A stretch of 49,619 nt of DNA from Legionella adelaidensis (lineage in GTDB: Bacteria; Pseudomonadota; Gammaproteobacteria; Legionellales; Legionellaceae): contig NZ_LR134437.1 in assembly GCF_900637865.1 (NCBI RefSeq), positions 1-49,619 on the forward strand. Reading direction: 5' to 3'. Below the pieces are notes generated by a model. The model had not been told where the DNA came from, did no database searches, and was given only the letters and a program-made list of their open reading frames with translations. The position numbers were made by a program, and so were the translations under genes. This document shows positions 16,677 through 26,764 of this stretch, piece by piece; positions within the stretch are counted from its first letter, which is position 1; each line of letters starts with the position of its first letter.

Positions 16677-17870
16677 AATAGACGCTAAATATTTCCAGGC
16701 AAAAATCGACAATAAACCAAGGGTGGCTAAAATCAATGCCAGTAAGTATTGATCCTGTAATTTTAATAATGCCACTAGGGCGCTTGCGAAGGCAGCACAT
16801 ATGTCTTGCATGCCGCCAAATAACGCTCCTGTAGTTCCCGCCATTTTAGGAAAAGGATCAAAAGCACCGGCAAAAGCATTAATAAAATTAAATCCAGCCC
16901 CCAGGCTAAAAACTGCTACAGGGATCAAAATGGTTAATACGGAGGTTTTGATAGCGAGCAATAACAACATGAGTAGACCGCCAATAAACATTAAAATACA
17001 GCCAATCAATACCATCACCCGAATCCCTTTTTTTAGTACCATTTTGTTATTAATAAATCCGCTAACAAAAATACTACCGGCAACCACAAATGCCAACCAG
17101 CCAAATTGTATAGGAGAAAGTCCCAGTTTTTCTTGAAAAAGAAAGGGGGCAATAGTCAAGTAAGCAATAAGCCCTGCACCTGCAAAGCAGGAGCATAAGG
17201 TATATCCCATAAAAACTTTACTGCGAAATAAAAGTAAATAATTTTCTTTCATCACCTTCATTTGAGTCGCATGAGGATTTAAGTGTTTGTTGGTTTCCGG
17301 TAAAAATAAAAAAATACTGACCCACATAATCAAACCAAAAATAAACAAAATGGCAAAATTTGCTCGCCAGCCTAAATAATCCTGCACGTAACCGCCTAAT
17401 GTGGGTGATAAAGCGAGAATGACCACGCTGAGCATACCTATTTGCGATCCGACCTTGGCAAGGAGACGGTCGGTTAGTAAATCCCTGGCCAAAGACCGAC
17501 CTACAGAATTACAGCAACCAATACCGATACCCTGAATAAAACGGCCAATAATTAAAAGGGTAGCGTTTGGGGTAAAAAAGCATAATAAACTGCCACAAAT
17601 GCTAATGCCTATTCCTGCTAAGATGGGAATTTTCCTTCCAATGCGATCAGACAAAGGTCCATATACTAAATGCGAGGTACTGTAACCCAGCATATATATG
17701 GCCAAGGTCAGCTGAATAATATCTATTTTGCTACCTAATGATTGCGTGATTGCAGGTAATGAAGGAATGTATAAATCGGTGGTTAATTGCATGAGAGCAA
17801 CAATTAACAAGATAATTGTTAGTAAAGAAGGGGTAATGGCGGGATGTGATCCCTGATTTTTTGGCAACAT
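16656..17870 (-). CDS. MFS drug resistance transporter, Bcr/CflA family
   Basis: A 404-residue proton-driven efflux protein of the major facilitator superfamily (DHA1). It has 12 predicted helices, MFS motif A between helices 2 and 3 (GPLSDRIGRKIPIL), motif C-like SPTLGGYVQ on helix 5, and FIQGIGIGCCNSVGRSLARD, all characteristic of Bcr/CflA. Substrates cannot be inferred. Its end overlaps feoC convergently; no partner gene follows. The N-terminus is MLPKNQG, with a hydrophobic first helix from about residue 15. Confidence 0.87.
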   Translation of the reverse strand: MLPKNQGSHPAITPSLLTIILLIVALMQLTTDLYIPSLPAITQSLGSKIDIIQLTLAIYMLGYSTSHLVYGPLSDRIGRKIPILAGIGISICGSLLCFFTPNATLLIIGRFIQGIGIGCCNSVGRSLARDLLTDRLLAKVGSQIGMLSVVILALSPTLGGYVQDYLGWRANFAILFIFGLIMWVSIFLFLPETNKHLNPHATQMKVMKENYLLLFRSKVFMGYTLCSCFAGAGLIAYLTIAPFLFQEKLGLSPIQFGWLAFVVAGSIFVSGFINNKMVLKKGIRVMVLIGCILMFIGGLLMLLLLAIKTSVLTILIPVAVFSLGAGFNFINAFAGAFDPFPKMAGTTGALFGGMQDICAAFASALVALLKLQDQYLLALILATLGLLSIFAWKYLASISANSIK

Positions 17871-18023
17871 AGGTTTTTATTTTTAAAACTTTTATATTTT
17901 GTCTCTATCATCTACCTTTTAGAAAAGAATTGTAAAGAAAAGATTAATTTTTTGGCATAATCGTGATTGCTGGAAGAATCTCGGCTAAGATTAGCTAAAA
18001 ACATAAAGTTTGGTTGATAGCAA

Positions 18024-18653
18024 ATGGCAGAAGTAGAAAGTTCGAATCAAAATCCAGATATTCCAAATCTTTCCGAAGAAGAGAGAAAAATTCTTTTTGA
18101 AAGAGAAGATACGGATCCTGCTATATTAGTAGAAAGAGTGTATCAGCTTTGGTGGCGGTGGTCCGACTTTCATTTGTATATCATTTCCCCAGTAATCCCA
18201 CCAATTTCCCCTCCTCTTGTTATTATGCCAGAAGAGGTGATTGAGGGAGGTGAGCTTGAGTTTGTTTATCCCATTGTGGACGAAGGGTTTAAGTTAAGCA
18301 CATCCAAAGGGGACGAAATTTTTACGGCGGGAATGTCCATGTGCAAACTTTATTACACTATCGAGAAAATGATTCATATTCTCGTAGATCGCCTAAAATC
18401 GGGAGGAGTTAGCCCGGATTCAGAGGTGCAGGTTGCTTTTGGTGGTTTTGAACTGGCCCAACGTAAAGGCTTTGAATCCATCATTAACTTAAACTACAAC
18501 GTGGTAGTGACTAATTTTGACCCGGGTGCTTGGGGAGAAATGTACTTGCGCGCAGTAAAAAGATTGGCAGACAAAGGGTATGGCTATCCTCCCGAATCGC
18601 CAAGAGAAAACTATCGCCATTTACATGCTTCGTCTCCTGGGGCTAAACGGTAG
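18024..18653 (+). CDS. Unrecognised 209-residue protein
   Basis: I do not recognise this protein. It has an acidic N-terminus (residues 1-35, many Glu/Asp/Asn), then WWRWSDFHLYI (two adjacent tryptophans), a Pro/Ile stretch (VIPPISPPLVIMPEE), then a mixed alpha/beta segment (residues 70-190) with AVKRLADKGYGYPPES near the end and a basic tail (PGAKR). There is no signal peptide and no transmembrane helix. It is monocistronic and soluble. The Pro-rich insert and tryptophan pair suggest a binding protein. A Dot/Icm effector or a Legionella-specific protein is possible, but no C-terminal signal is decisive here. Confidence 0.65.
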   Translation: MAEVESSNQNPDIPNLSEEERKILFEREDTDPAILVERVYQLWWRWSDFHLYIISPVIPPISPPLVIMPEEVIEGGELEFVYPIVDEGFKLSTSKGDEIFTAGMSMCKLYYTIEKMIHILVDRLKSGGVSPDSEVQVAFGGFELAQRKGFESIINLNYNVVVTNFDPGAWGEMYLRAVKRLADKGYGYPPESPRENYRHLHASSPGAKR

Positions 18654-18734
18654 GCTTTCGAATTTTCTGACAGCTTTCACCCGTGTTTAAACAAATGGTT
18701 GGGCTGTCTATCCAACCTATCTGGTTTTTTATAT

Positions 18735-18858
18735 ATACCCAAGATACTCCAAAAAACTATTTTTGATCTGTCGTTTTTTGCGCCTGAGAAACCAAAAAGC
18801 TGGCTATTACTCCTCTTTTTTAATTTCCAGACACAAAAATCGAATCGTTCAAAACCTA
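18735..18858 (-). mobile_element. Truncated MITE-like element (copy 1)
   Basis: About 124 bp matching, in opposite orientation, the complete element at 34967-35124. It keeps one terminal inverted repeat (ATACCCAAGATACTCCAAAA at 18735-18754) and the internal sequence up to CAAAACCTA at 18858, but lacks the other terminal repeat and about 13 internal bases. It overlaps the end of the RDD gene, giving that gene its stop codon. It holds no gene of its own. Confidence 0.8.
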
Positions 18859-19214
18859 TATTCCGTTTTTGTCATTTTTTTTATAAATTTTTCCGGTGTG
18901 CGAAAGATAAAACCGCTAAATAAAAAGAGCGGGGTTAAACAAAAACGAAAGAAAAGTTGTTTATGCTTGAGTGATTTCTCGAGGGAAACCAATTGTATTC
19001 GCCATGCGCGCATGCCAATAGTTTGTCCCGCTAGTTTACAAGAGACACTGTAGTAAGTGTAGATAATAAGTAACAGAGCCATTTGAAACCATAATGTTTC
19101 TGGTTGTATAGGTCTGCCCTTGTTCAGAGTTATACAAATGGCAGTGAATGTTAGCAGCAGAGCTAAAATAGTTAAAAGATCATAAAATAGTGCTCCTAGG
19201 CGTTTGAGTCTCAT
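18849..19214 (-). CDS. RDD family membrane protein, stop within a repeat
   Basis: A 121-residue RDD-domain protein: Arg-Leu-Gly at the start (MRLKRLGALFYD, the RDD position), three hydrophobic helices (about residues 11-30, 41-62 and 84-102) and the family's AGQTIGMRAWRIQLV segment. RDD proteins are small transporters or membrane anchors of unclear substrate. The tail KFIKKMTKTEYRF ends in R-F-stop, and those last codons are read from the border of the truncated MITE. The protein is close to full length, so the insertion probably only replaced the final residues. It is divergent from the sdh operon and read from its own promoter. Confidence 0.8.
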   Translation of the reverse strand: MRLKRLGALFYDLLTILALLLTFTAICITLNKGRPIQPETLWFQMALLLIIYTYYSVSCKLAGQTIGMRAWRIQLVSLEKSLKHKQLFFRFCLTPLFLFSGFIFRTPEKFIKKMTKTEYRF

Positions 19215-19288
19215 CGCATTTCCTTAATCGATTTAAAATATCTTTCCGCGACCTGGTTACCTAAACAGGCTTCAATTCTATCAGTCAT

Positions 19289-19316
19289 TTGCGCTAAGAA
19301 AACAGAGTGGTATACT
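19289..19316 (+). promoter_or_regulatory. Predicted sigma-70 promoter for sdhCDAB
   Basis: TTGCGC (19289-19294) and TATACT (19311-19316) with a 16-bp spacer lie 74 bp upstream of the sdhC GTG. The -10 is strong, the -35 moderate. It is the best promoter match in the sdhC–RDD divergent gap. Confidence 0.5.
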
Positions 19317-19389
19317 TTAGCATTTCACCCAAGGATAACCTTTTTTACTAAGAGATTATTAACTATTTCCAACGAGGAAGTGTGTAACC

Positions 19390-19782
19390 GTGAACCCAAA
19401 AAGACCCATAAATCTTGATTTAAGAAGTTTAAAATATCCGCCAATGGCCATAGTCTCAATTTTGCATCGGATTTCAGGGATTTTACTTTTCTTATTATTT
19501 CCCGTATTTCTTTACTTTGGACATTTATCTATACAATCGCCGGCCAGTTTTGGTGAGCTGCAAGGTTTTTTAGTACATCCTTTCGGTAAATTAATGACCT
19601 GGGCTTTTCTTTCTGCTTTAATCTATCACCTTTTTGCGGGTATTCGCCATATTCTTATGGATATAGGTTTTGGTGAAACCTTGATTGCTGGGCGACGTAG
19701 TGCGATTGCTGTGATCGTTCTAGCTCTTATTTTTATTCTTATTTTAGGATTCTGGCTATGGTTCCCAATGTTACAAGCTTAA
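19390..19782 (+). CDS. sdhC: Succinate dehydrogenase cytochrome b556 subunit
   Basis: SdhC is one of the two membrane anchors of complex II. The 130-residue protein has three helices and the signature LHRISGILLF near residue 27; His in IYHLFAGIRHILMD is a haem b ligand. It begins with a GTG after AACGAGGAAG-like sequence; this matches the normal start (NPKRPINLDLR). It overlaps sdhD by 25 nt. First gene of sdhCDAB-sucAB. Confidence 0.95.
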   Translation: MNPKRPINLDLRSLKYPPMAIVSILHRISGILLFLLFPVFLYFGHLSIQSPASFGELQGFLVHPFGKLMTWAFLSALIYHLFAGIRHILMDIGFGETLIAGRRSAIAVIVLALIFILILGFWLWFPMLQA

Positions 19783-20105
19783 CCGGAAATGGTTTAAAAG
19801 ATTGGCTTATTCAGCGGCTTACAGCGGTTTATTTCGCAGTTTATTGTCTCTTTCTATTAGGGTTTATTATAGCCCATCCGGGCATGCGATTTGAGCAATG
19901 GCTGGCTCTTTTTCATTTTCCTTTTTTTAAAATAGCTACCATAATCGCGCTTCTTGCGTTTCTCTTACACACCTGGATTGGAATTTGGACGGTAACCACA
20001 GATTATATTACGTGTACCGCTATTCGGTTAACGGTTCAATCTTTAGTATTATTAGTGCTTTTAGCCCAACTGGTTGGCGGCATTATGATTGTTTGGGGAC
20101 AATAA
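19758..20105 (+). CDS. sdhD: Succinate dehydrogenase membrane anchor subunit
   Basis: SdhD is the second complex II anchor, sharing haem b and the quinone site with SdhC. The 115-residue protein has the [14 protein letters not shown] start and [16 protein letters not shown], which gives the haem His and the quinone-site Asp-Tyr. It overlaps sdhC by 25 nt and is followed by one nucleotide before sdhA, so the three are tightly coupled. Confidence 0.94.
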   Translation: MVPNVTSLTGNGLKDWLIQRLTAVYFAVYCLFLLGFIIAHPGMRFEQWLALFHFPFFKIATIIALLAFLLHTWIGIWTVTTDYITCTAIRLTVQSLVLLVLLAQLVGGIMIVWGQ

Positions 20106-20106
20106 A

Positions 20107-21876
20107 ATGGCATTTGTGCGCAACAAATTCGATGCAGTAATAATTGGGGCTGGTGGGGCTGGGATGCGAGCTGCTTTGCAGTTGGCAAATTCAGGAATGA
20201 AAGTTGCTTTACTCTCAAAAGTCTTTCCCACCCGATCTCATACCGTATCCGCCCAAGGGGGAATTACTGCGGCGTTGGGAAATGCTGATGAAGATGATTG
20301 GCGTTGGCATATGTATGATACCGTTAAGGGGGCCGATTACATTGGTGACCAAGATTGTATAGAGTATCTCTGTAAAACAGGTCCTGAAGTAGTTTATGAA
20401 TTAGAACATATGGGATTGCCATTTTCTCGTATGGATAATGGTAAAATCTATCAAAGACCTTTCGGTGGGCAATCGAAGAATTTTGGTGGGGATCAAGCTA
20501 CCCGCACCTGTGCTGCAGCTGACAGAACTGGTCATGCTTTATTACATACCCTCTACCAGCAAAATTTACGGGCTAAAACCCATGTGTTTAGTGAATGGTT
20601 AGCCCTCGATTTCGTAAAGGATGCGCATGGACGTATAGCGGGTGTGACCGCACTTTGTATTGAAACAGGAGAAGTAGTTTTTTTCCAATCACGTATTTGT
20701 ATTTTAGCTACCGGTGGTGCGGGGCGTATTTACCAATCGACTACCAATGCATACATTAATACAGGTGATGGGTTTGGGATGGCTCTGCGTGCAGGGCTAC
20801 CATTGCAAGATATGGAAATGTGGCAATTTCATCCAACAGGAATTGCGGGGGCCGGAACTTTAGTTACCGAAGGTTGTCGTGGTGAAGGTGGTTACCTAAT
20901 TAATAAAGATGGGGAGCGCTTTATGGAGCGATATGCTCCTCACGTAAAAGATTTAGCCTCCCGTGATGTGGTTGCGCGAGCAATTGCACTGGAGTTACGC
21001 TCTGGTAAGGGATTTGACCCGGCTGGAGTGGATTATGTCAAGTTAAAACTGGACCATCTCGGCGCAGATTTAATCAAATCAAGATTGCCAGGAATTCGTG
21101 AGCTCTCCATGCAATTTGCTGGAGTAGATCCTATTTTCGAACCTATTCCTGTGGTGCCAACTTGCCATTACAGCATGGGAGGTATTCCTACCAATATTCA
21201 TGCCCAAGTAATCACCAAACAGAAAGGCAAAGAAGTTGTTGTTGAAGGATTATACGCCGTTGGTGAATGTGCCTGTGTGTCTGTCCACGGAGCTAATCGA
21301 TTAGGCGGTAATTCCCTTCTTGATTTGGTCGTGTTCGGTCGCGCAGCAGGCATGCATGTAGAAGAGCTCTGGCAGTCTGATCAATTACCGGATATGCCTT
21401 ATGTTGCTGATAGCGACATCGAACCTGCTATGGCTCGGTTTAATCGTTGGCAGTACTCTGTTGACGGTGAAAATCCAGCTCTTATTCGTGATGAAATGCA
21501 ACGGGTTATGCAAGAAGATTTCGGCGTGTTTCGTACAGGCGAATTTATGGAATCAGGATTACACAAACTAGAGCTCCTGCAAGAAAGATTGCAACATGCT
21601 CAGCTCTTAGATAAGAGCATGGTGTTTAACACGGAACGGGTAACTGCCTTAGAACTAGATAATTTAATGGCTACGGCATACGCTACTGCTAAATCGGCTT
21701 TGGCCAGGACGGAAAGTCGAGGCGCTCACAGTAGAGAAGACTATCCCGAACGTAATGACGCCGAGTGGATAAAGCACACCTTATATTTTGCAGAAGGGGA
21801 TAATATTGATTATCGTCCTGTAAATGTTAGCCCTAAATACGTAGAGCCATTTGCTCCCAAGGTACGTGTTTATTAA
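20107..21876 (+). CDS. sdhA: Succinate dehydrogenase flavoprotein subunit
   Basis: SdhA oxidises succinate to fumarate using covalently bound FAD. The 589-residue protein has the dinucleotide motif [11 protein letters not shown], the SHTVSAQGG segment whose His carries FAD, the catalytic Arg region RDVVARAI and the [14 protein letters not shown] signature. The ATG at 20107 is the normal start (MAFVRNKFD); a TTG 18 nt upstream overlaps sdhD and is not needed. Length and residues are all standard. Confidence 0.97.
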   Translation: MAFVRNKFDAVIIGAGGAGMRAALQLANSGMKVALLSKVFPTRSHTVSAQGGITAALGNADEDDWRWHMYDTVKGADYIGDQDCIEYLCKTGPEVVYELEHMGLPFSRMDNGKIYQRPFGGQSKNFGGDQATRTCAAADRTGHALLHTLYQQNLRAKTHVFSEWLALDFVKDAHGRIAGVTALCIETGEVVFFQSRICILATGGAGRIYQSTTNAYINTGDGFGMALRAGLPLQDMEMWQFHPTGIAGAGTLVTEGCRGEGGYLINKDGERFMERYAPHVKDLASRDVVARAIALELRSGKGFDPAGVDYVKLKLDHLGADLIKSRLPGIRELSMQFAGVDPIFEPIPVVPTCHYSMGGIPTNIHAQVITKQKGKEVVVEGLYAVGECACVSVHGANRLGGNSLLDLVVFGRAAGMHVEELWQSDQLPDMPYVADSDIEPAMARFNRWQYSVDGENPALIRDEMQRVMQEDFGVFRTGEFMESGLHKLELLQERLQHAQLLDKSMVFNTERVTALELDNLMATAYATAKSALARTESRGAHSREDYPERNDAEWIKHTLYFAEGDNIDYRPVNVSPKYVEPFAPKVRVY

Positions 21877-21888
21877 AGAGGATATGTC

Positions 21889-22611
21889 ATGGCTGAAACT
21901 ACAAATATAACGCTTTCCATTTATCGCTACAGTCCTGAAGTAAACACAAAGCCTTTTATGCAGGAATATACTATTGCTATTCCCAGTAAAAGTGATCCTA
22001 TGCTGCTTACTTTACTTGAACGTATAAAAATGGAACAAGATCCTACACTTACTTTCCGTCGCTCCTGTCGCGAAGGAGTATGTGGCTCGGATGGGATGAA
22101 TATTAATGGGAAAAACGGTTTGGCTTGTATAACCCATATCTCTACCCTTAAAAATGATAAAATTGTGATTCGCCCGTTACCTGGCTTTCCTATTATTCGC
22201 GATTTAGTGGTTGATATGACGCAATTTTATCAACAATATGAGCGCATAGAGCCTTATCTGCAAAATAATAGCGAGCCCCCGGCGCAAGAGCGATTACAAA
22301 CGCCAGCAGAGCGTTCAAAATTAGATGGATTATACGAGTGTATACTTTGTGCTTGCTGCTCAAGCTCTTGCCCTTCTTATTGGTGGAATCCTGACAAATT
22401 TGTTGGCCCTGCCGGTTTATTACAGGCTAGACGTTTTTTGGCAGACAGTAGAGACACTGCGACCTTTCACCGATTAAGTAAATTACAAGATCCTTTTAGT
22501 GTATTTCGTTGCCGTACCATTATGAATTGTGCGAGTGTGTGTCCTAAGGGATTAAACCCTTCGAAAGCAATTGCCGAAATCCGCCAGCAAATGCTTAATC
22601 ACGAAACATAA
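21889..22611 (+). CDS. sdhB: Succinate dehydrogenase iron-sulfur subunit
   Basis: SdhB carries electrons from FAD to quinone through three clusters. The 240-residue protein has the [2Fe-2S] motif CREGVCGSDGM with a later Cys, then CILCACCSSSCP for the [4Fe-4S] cluster and CRTIMNCASVCPKGLNP for the [3Fe-4S] site. All ligands are present. It follows sdhA by 12 nt and completes complex II. Confidence 0.97.
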   Translation: MAETTNITLSIYRYSPEVNTKPFMQEYTIAIPSKSDPMLLTLLERIKMEQDPTLTFRRSCREGVCGSDGMNINGKNGLACITHISTLKNDKIVIRPLPGFPIIRDLVVDMTQFYQQYERIEPYLQNNSEPPAQERLQTPAERSKLDGLYECILCACCSSSCPSYWWNPDKFVGPAGLLQARRFLADSRDTATFHRLSKLQDPFSVFRCRTIMNCASVCPKGLNPSKAIAEIRQQMLNHET

Positions 22612-22688
22612 AATAGTCCGTGGCTGGTCCCGGAACAATAGTATGCAGAAATAATCGGTTCAATTAGTACCCTTTGGAGATAGAAGTA

Positions 22689-25484
22689 ATGAGTAGTGAA
22701 ATGCAGAAACAATGGGCAAGCTCCTATTTATCAGGTGGAAGCATGGCATATGTTGATGCTTTATATGAAGACTATTTAAATGATCCTGATTCCGTTTCAG
22801 ATGACTGGAAACAGGTTTTTCAAAATTTACCAAAGGTAAATGGAAGTGCCGATGTATCCCATAAAGCCATTCGCGATTACTTTCTAGCCAACGCTGATAA
22901 ACGGAGGGTACAAGTCGTTAGTTCTGATGTTAAGCAGGCAGAAGTGGCACATCTAATCAATGCATACAGAACACACGGCCACCACGCAGCTAAACTTGAT
23001 CCTTTGGAAATGGCTGAGAGAACGCATGTTCCAAGCTTGGAACTTACTTACCATGGCTTAACTAATAATGATTTAAACAGTACTTTCTTTGCAGGCACTA
23101 CTTTCCCTAAAGATCATATGACTTTGGCAGAAATCTGTCAGTCTTTGAAAAATACATACTGTGGCAGTATTGGCATTGAATATATGCATATTGCTAACAC
23201 AAACGAGATAGAATGGATTCAAGAAAAATTGGAATCCACTTTAGGTAGACCTGCGTTTAGTGCTGAAAAAAAACGGGAAATTTTAGATGAATTGATTGCT
23301 GCCGATGGTCTAGAGCGTTATTTGGGTACTCGGTACGTTGGACAAAAACGTTTCTCATTAGAAGGCGGCGACTCCCTTATACCCATGATGAAACAAATTA
23401 TCAAATGCGGCGGCACGCAAGATGTTAAAGAAATTATAATTGGCATGGCGCACCGGGGGCGATTAAATGTTTTAGTGAATGTTTTAGGAAAAGAGCCTCA
23501 TCAACTTTTCCAAGAATTTGAAGGAAAATTAAATTCTGATCGTACCGGAGACGTAAAATACCATTTGGGTTTCTCCTCTAATTTACGCACGGAAAGCGGT
23601 AAGATTGTCCACGTGGCGCTAGCGTTTAATCCTTCCCATTTAGAAATTATTGGGCCCGTAGTTGAAGGCTCGGCTCGATCACGTTTACGACGCCGTAATG
23701 ATTTACAAAAGAAAAATGCCGTAGTACCTGTAGTTATCCATGGAGATGCTGCATTTGCCGGTCAAGGCGTGGTAATGGAAACTTTTAACTTTTCGCAAGC
23801 GAGAGGTTATAGTACCGGAGGTACCGTACATATTGTCATTAATAACCAAATTGGTTTTACTACGAGTAATCCATTGGATTCGCGCTCGACTCTTTACTGT
23901 ACAGACGTTGCTAAAATGGTACAAGCACCTGTTATCCACGTTAATGGAGATGACCCTGAGGCGGTTGTGTTCGCTACGAAGATTGCGTTTGAGTTTCGTA
24001 TGAAATTTAAACGTGATGTTGTCCTGGATATTGTTTGCTACCGTCGGCATGGTCATAACGAAGCAGATGAACCTTCAGTCACTCAACCGCAAATGTATAA
24101 AAAAATTAAATCAATGCGACCTTTACGGGAAATTTATGCTGAACAATTAATAAATGAAGGCATTATTACTCACGAAGAAGTTGAGAAAAAATTAGAAGCG
24201 TATCGAAATAATCTGGATAAGGGAGTGGCGGTAGTTGAAACCGTGCAAGGGGATTATGAGGGTAAAATCTCAGTAGATTGGACTCCCTATATCAATGCCA
24301 AATGGACTGATAAAGTCGATACCAGTGTTCCCCTAAAAACATTGGAAAAATTATCCAAGCAATTAACCGAATTACCTGAAGGCTTTACTGTTCATCCCGT
24401 AGTAAAACGTCTACTGGAAGATCGCATAAAAATGACGGCAAATGAGATACCTCTTAACTGGGGATACGGGGAAGCGATGGCCTTTGCCACATTATTAGAC
24501 GAAGGTTATGGGGTGCGTTTATCCGGACAGGATTCGGGCCGAGGTACTTTCGCACACCGGCATGCAGTTTTACATGATTTGGAAACGGGAGAGTCTTATA
24601 TTCCCTTGGAAAAAACTGCTTCCAATCCATTGCGCACCTTCTTAGTGATTGATTCTGTGCTATCGGAAGAAGCTGTGCTTGCTTTTGAATATGGGTATGC
24701 TGCTTCTGAGCCTTCTTCACTGGTTATTTGGGAAGCGCAATTTGGTGATTTTGCCAATGGTGCTCAAGTAGTGATTGATCAATTTATTAGCTCAGGAGAA
24801 CAAAAGTGGGGGCGTTTATGCGGTTTGGTTATGTTTTTACCGCATGGGTATGAAGGTCAGGGGCCGGAACATTCTTCCGCACGTTTAGAACGGTTTATGC
24901 AGCTATGTGCGCAACAAAATATTCAGGTGTGTACGCCCACGACACCTGCACAAATATTTCACTTAATTCGAAGGCAAATGATTCGCAAGTTTCGTAAGCC
25001 CTTGATTGTTATGACTCCAAAAAGTTTATTACGCCACAAGCTGGCAGTGTCTTCTTTAGATGAATTAACCTCTGGTGGGTTTAAATTAGTTATTCCTGAG
25101 ATGGATGAGCTTAATGACGATAAGGTTACAAAAGTCATTTTGTGTTGTGGAAAAGTATACTATGATTTGTTGCAAAAACGTCGCGATGATTCTTTAAATC
25201 ATGTAGCAATTGTACGAATTGAACAACTTTATCCTTTCCCCAAGAAAGCGTTAAAAAGAGAGCTGGCAAAATATCCCAAAGCAAAAAAAATTGTTTGGTG
25301 TCAAGAAGAACCACAAAATCAAGGCGTTTGGTTTTCTTCACAGCACAATATAAAAGACTGTTTAAATGAAGATCAAATTCTGTTATATGCAGGAAGAGGA
25401 TTTGCTGCAGCACCTGCAGTAGGGAGTGCGCAACTTCATGCAAAAGAGCAAACAGCCCTAATAGAACAAGCTTTGTTGGATTAA
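22689..25484 (+). CDS. sucA: 2-oxoglutarate dehydrogenase E1
   Basis: SucA is the thiamine-diphosphate E1 of the 2-oxoglutarate dehydrogenase complex, converting 2-oxoglutarate to a succinyl group on lipoate. The 931-residue product has the N-terminal SYLSGGSMAYVDALYEDYL lobe, the IIGMAHRGRLNVL active-site loop, VVMETFNFSQARGYSTGG and the SGQDSGRGTFAHRHAVLHD segment, all characteristic. The ATG at 22689 (MSSEMQKQW) follows GGAGATAGAA; a TTG five codons earlier is not convincing. 77 nt separate it from sdhB, with no visible terminator, so it probably shares the sdh transcript. Confidence 0.97.
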   Translation: MSSEMQKQWASSYLSGGSMAYVDALYEDYLNDPDSVSDDWKQVFQNLPKVNGSADVSHKAIRDYFLANADKRRVQVVSSDVKQAEVAHLINAYRTHGHHAAKLDPLEMAERTHVPSLELTYHGLTNNDLNSTFFAGTTFPKDHMTLAEICQSLKNTYCGSIGIEYMHIANTNEIEWIQEKLESTLGRPAFSAEKKREILDELIAADGLERYLGTRYVGQKRFSLEGGDSLIPMMKQIIKCGGTQDVKEIIIGMAHRGRLNVLVNVLGKEPHQLFQEFEGKLNSDRTGDVKYHLGFSSNLRTESGKIVHVALAFNPSHLEIIGPVVEGSARSRLRRRNDLQKKNAVVPVVIHGDAAFAGQGVVMETFNFSQARGYSTGGTVHIVINNQIGFTTSNPLDSRSTLYCTDVAKMVQAPVIHVNGDDPEAVVFATKIAFEFRMKFKRDVVLDIVCYRRHGHNEADEPSVTQPQMYKKIKSMRPLREIYAEQLINEGIITHEEVEKKLEAYRNNLDKGVAVVETVQGDYEGKISVDWTPYINAKWTDKVDTSVPLKTLEKLSKQLTELPEGFTVHPVVKRLLEDRIKMTANEIPLNWGYGEAMAFATLLDEGYGVRLSGQDSGRGTFAHRHAVLHDLETGESYIPLEKTASNPLRTFLVIDSVLSEEAVLAFEYGYAASEPSSLVIWEAQFGDFANGAQVVIDQFISSGEQKWGRLCGLVMFLPHGYEGQGPEHSSARLERFMQLCAQQNIQVCTPTTPAQIFHLIRRQMIRKFRKPLIVMTPKSLLRHKLAVSSLDELTSGGFKLVIPEMDELNDDKVTKVILCCGKVYYDLLQKRRDDSLNHVAIVRIEQLYPFPKKALKRELAKYPKAKKIVWCQEEPQNQGVWFSSQHNIKDCLNEDQILLYAGRGFAAAPAVGSAQLHAKEQTALIEQALLD

Positions 25485-25512
25485 AATCAATTATTAAAAA
25501 GAAGGTAATATT

Positions 25513-26721
25513 ATGTCGATTGAAGTGAAAGTACCTGCTTTACCAGAATCTGTCGCCGATGCAACAGTAGCTACTTGGCATAAAAAGGTAGGTGATAAAG
25601 TTTCGCGTGATGAAAATATTCTTGATCTGGAAACAGACAAAGTAGTTCTCGAGGTTCCTGCTACGGCAGACGGTGTGCTTAGTGAAATCTTATTTCCTCA
25701 AGGTTCCACTGTTAAAGCGGGTGATATACTTGGGCGGATTCAAGAAGGGGAAGCTGCTCCTGCAAAAGCAGTTACCAGCGCAGAAAAAGAAGAAAAAGCT
25801 AGCGTAAAAGAAGCGGAAGATGATAAAGCAGCGAGCCCTGCAGTGAGGCGCTTGTTGGCCGAGAATGATTTGCAGCCTAGTCAAATTAAAGGTACAGGCA
25901 AGGATGGACGCATAACTAAAGAAGATGTGGTAGGTTTTATTGAAACCAATAGAGATAGGGGTGGAAAGCCTGCGGATCAAAAAGAGGTAAAAGCGGTACC
26001 ATCTAATGCTTTTATAGGTGAGCGAGAAGAGCGCCGTGTTCCAATGACTCGTTTACGCGCCAAAGTGGCTGAACGTTTATTAGAGGCGCAGCATAATGCG
26101 GCCATGCTTACCACATTTAATGAAATTAACTTAAAAGCAGTTATGGACCTGCGTAATCAGTATAAAGATACTTTTGAGAAGCGTCATGGTGTCAAGCTCG
26201 GATTCATGTCCTTCTTTACCAAAGCAGTCGTTGAATCATTAAAACGTTTTCCGGCAGTCAACGCCTCAATTGACGGACAAGATATTGTTTACCACGGGTA
26301 TTATGATATAGGCATTGCGGTTTCTACCGAACGAGGTTTGGTTGTACCAGTAATCAGGGATGCTGATCAAAAATCAATGGCTGAAATAGAGCAAACTATT
26401 GCAGATTTTGCGACGCGAGCACGCCAAAACAAGCTAACGCTTGACGATATGCAAGGTGGAACTTTCACTATAACTAATGGGGGAGTGTTTGGTTCCTTAT
26501 TAGCTACTCCTATTATTAACCCTCCTCAAACAGGTATTTTAGGAATGCATAAGATCGAAGAACGGCCTATTGCTGAGAAAGGGCAAGTGGTAATTCGACC
26601 CATGATGTATGTGGCATTGTCTTATGATCATCGTTTAATTGATGGTAAGGATTCTGTGCAATTTCTTGTGAGCGTTAAAGAGTTTCTGGAAGACCCTGCT
26701 CGCTTATTGCTAAACGTATAA
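25513..26721 (+). CDS. sucB: 2-oxoglutarate dehydrogenase E2 (dihydrolipoyl succinyltransferase)
   Basis: SucB moves the succinyl group from lipoate to CoA. The 402-residue protein shows, in order: lipoyl domain with the lipoylated Lys in [11 protein letters not shown] (about residue 43), an Ala/Glu-rich linker, the E3-binding domain ([14 protein letters not shown]), and the catalytic core with the [10 protein letters not shown] active-site His. Length is normal. It is 28 nt after sucA, with AGAAGG as binding site. The E3 gene (lpd) is not in the window. The transcript then meets a palindromic repeat before sucC. Confidence 0.97.
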   Translation: MSIEVKVPALPESVADATVATWHKKVGDKVSRDENILDLETDKVVLEVPATADGVLSEILFPQGSTVKAGDILGRIQEGEAAPAKAVTSAEKEEKASVKEAEDDKAASPAVRRLLAENDLQPSQIKGTGKDGRITKEDVVGFIETNRDRGGKPADQKEVKAVPSNAFIGEREERRVPMTRLRAKVAERLLEAQHNAAMLTTFNEINLKAVMDLRNQYKDTFEKRHGVKLGFMSFFTKAVVESLKRFPAVNASIDGQDIVYHGYYDIGIAVSTERGLVVPVIRDADQKSMAEIEQTIADFATRARQNKLTLDDMQGGTFTITNGGVFGSLLATPIINPPQTGILGMHKIEERPIAEKGQVVIRPMMYVALSYDHRLIDGKDSVQFLVSVKEFLEDPARLLLNV

Positions 26722-26744
26722 GCTTTTGGCATCGGCATGATTTC

Positions 26745-26763
26745 TTGATAAAATAATTATCAA
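26745..26763 (+). other. A/T-rich hairpin between sucB and the REP element
   Basis: TTGATAA, five-base loop, TTATCAA form a perfect 7-bp inverted repeat ending 2 nt before the REP arms. No T-run follows. With the following palindrome it gives a structured 3' end to the sucB message. Confidence 0.45.
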
Positions 26764-26764
26764 T

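Noticed and set aside
18699-19053. Two plus-strand open frames (74 and 96 codons) over the truncated MITE and RDD gene
   Set aside because: They translate repeat DNA and the antisense of the RDD gene; no ribosome site, and compositions are unlike proteins.
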